Origin: Methylocystis sp.
GTDB lineage: Bacteria; Pseudomonadota; Alphaproteobacteria; Rhizobiales; Beijerinckiaceae
DNA length: 37,291 nt
Assembly (NCBI GenBank): GCA_021731565.1
Contig: JAKFXD010000133.1
Span: forward strand, 1 to 37,291
Direction of reading: 5' to 3'
Program-made: the position numbers and the translations under genes
The notes under the pieces: generated by a model
Told to the model about the DNA's origin: nothing
Seen by the model: only the letters and a program-made list of their open reading frames with translations
Databases searched by the model: none
Shown: one piece after another, positions 37,158 to 37,291 of the stretch
Layout of the letters: every line of letters begins with the position of its first letter
Numbering within the stretch: position 1 is the first letter of the stretch

Positions 37158-37195
37158 CGTTGCCAGCGCGGGCCGTAACGGACGCGCGAAGAGGC

Positions 37196-37240
37196 GCGGC
37201 GCGGTCACGCAAGCGCGCCGCATGTCGCTCAACTGGAGGA
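37196..37240 (+). promoter_or_regulatory. Candidate ROSE-type RNA thermometer
   Basis: An 8-bp GC stem (37196-37203/37214-37221), then TCGCT (37225-37229) ten bases or fewer upstream of GGAGGA (37235-37240). ROSE leaders of rhizobial small heat-shock genes have such stacked hairpins and a U(U/C)GCU that masks the ribosome binding site at low temperature. Family membership is an inference. Confidence 0.48.
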
Positions 37241-37246
37241 TATGTC

Positions 37247-37291
37247 ATGCGTCAGTTCGATCTCTCTCCGCTGTATCGTCAGACCGTCGGC
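37247..37291 (+). CDS. Small heat-shock protein Hsp20/IbpA (partial, N-terminal end)
   Basis: The window ends after 15 codons (MRQFDLSPLYRQTVG), which match the start of alphaproteobacterial Hsp20 proteins. GGAGGA lies 6 bases before the ATG. Only the beginning is present. Confidence 0.85.
   Translation, partial: MRQFDLSPLYRQTVG

Overview
The window looks like chromosome from a GC-rich alphaproteobacterium of the Rhizobiales, most likely a type II methanotroph of the Methylocystis/Methylosinus kind. The phylum-level evidence is RcdA and CpdR, the Rhizobiales-type DUF1036-pyk pair, a candidate suhB-family small RNA, and the ROSE-like leader of a small heat-shock gene. The methanotroph assignment rests on the copper genes: a membrane-anchored periplasmic protein resembling PmoD/AmoD in layout, a CopC whose mature ligands fall at His1, Asp83 and His85, a CopD, and a PCuAC protein with an N-terminal histidine. 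No methane monooxygenase gene is present, so this assignment is an inference.

Layout. Positions 1-4,400 hold the end of an unidentified gene and a four-gene copper cluster: PmoD-like protein, CopC, a CopD fused to a cytochrome c and a thioredoxin-like domain, and PCuAC. A strong bidirectional terminator closes it. Positions 4,500-12,400 hold a small membrane protein, aspartate aminotransferase, an SRPBCC protein, Fe/Mn superoxide dismutase, a second copy of the PmoD-like protein next to an AT-rich intergenic island, and a minus-strand run of TIGR01620 protein, xthA and a CBS-domain protein. Positions 12,500-24,930 are mostly housekeeping: plsY-dprA, ruvX, gatC-gatA-chorismate mutase, gatB, a histone H1-like protein, hemB, a DUF2383 protein, DUF1036 and pyk. 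Positions 24,950-31,170 hold a GNAT gene overlapping suhB, the candidate small RNA, rcdA, rpmE, a homocysteine methyltransferase homologue, cpdR, N-formylglutamate amidohydrolase and hisN. Positions 31,200-37,291 hold a lysophospholipase-like hydrolase, a TlpA-like protein, an OprC-like TonB-dependent receptor with a DUF2946 protein, a LuxR-type regulator, and the start of an Hsp20 gene.

Working together. Copper is the main theme. The receptor at 32,876-35,263 could bring copper across the outer membrane. The periplasmic proteins CopC, PCuAC and the two PmoD-like paralogues could bind and pass it on, and CopD could move it or electrons across the inner membrane. Three of these exported proteins (CopC, PCuAC and the second PmoD-like copy) are predicted to begin with histidine once the signal peptide is removed.

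The other notable features are a palindromic repeat family with two copies, one inserted in frame inside the GNAT gene and one carrying the stop codons of two convergent genes, and the proximity of rcdA and cpdR, whose products both act in ClpXP-dependent turnover of CtrA.
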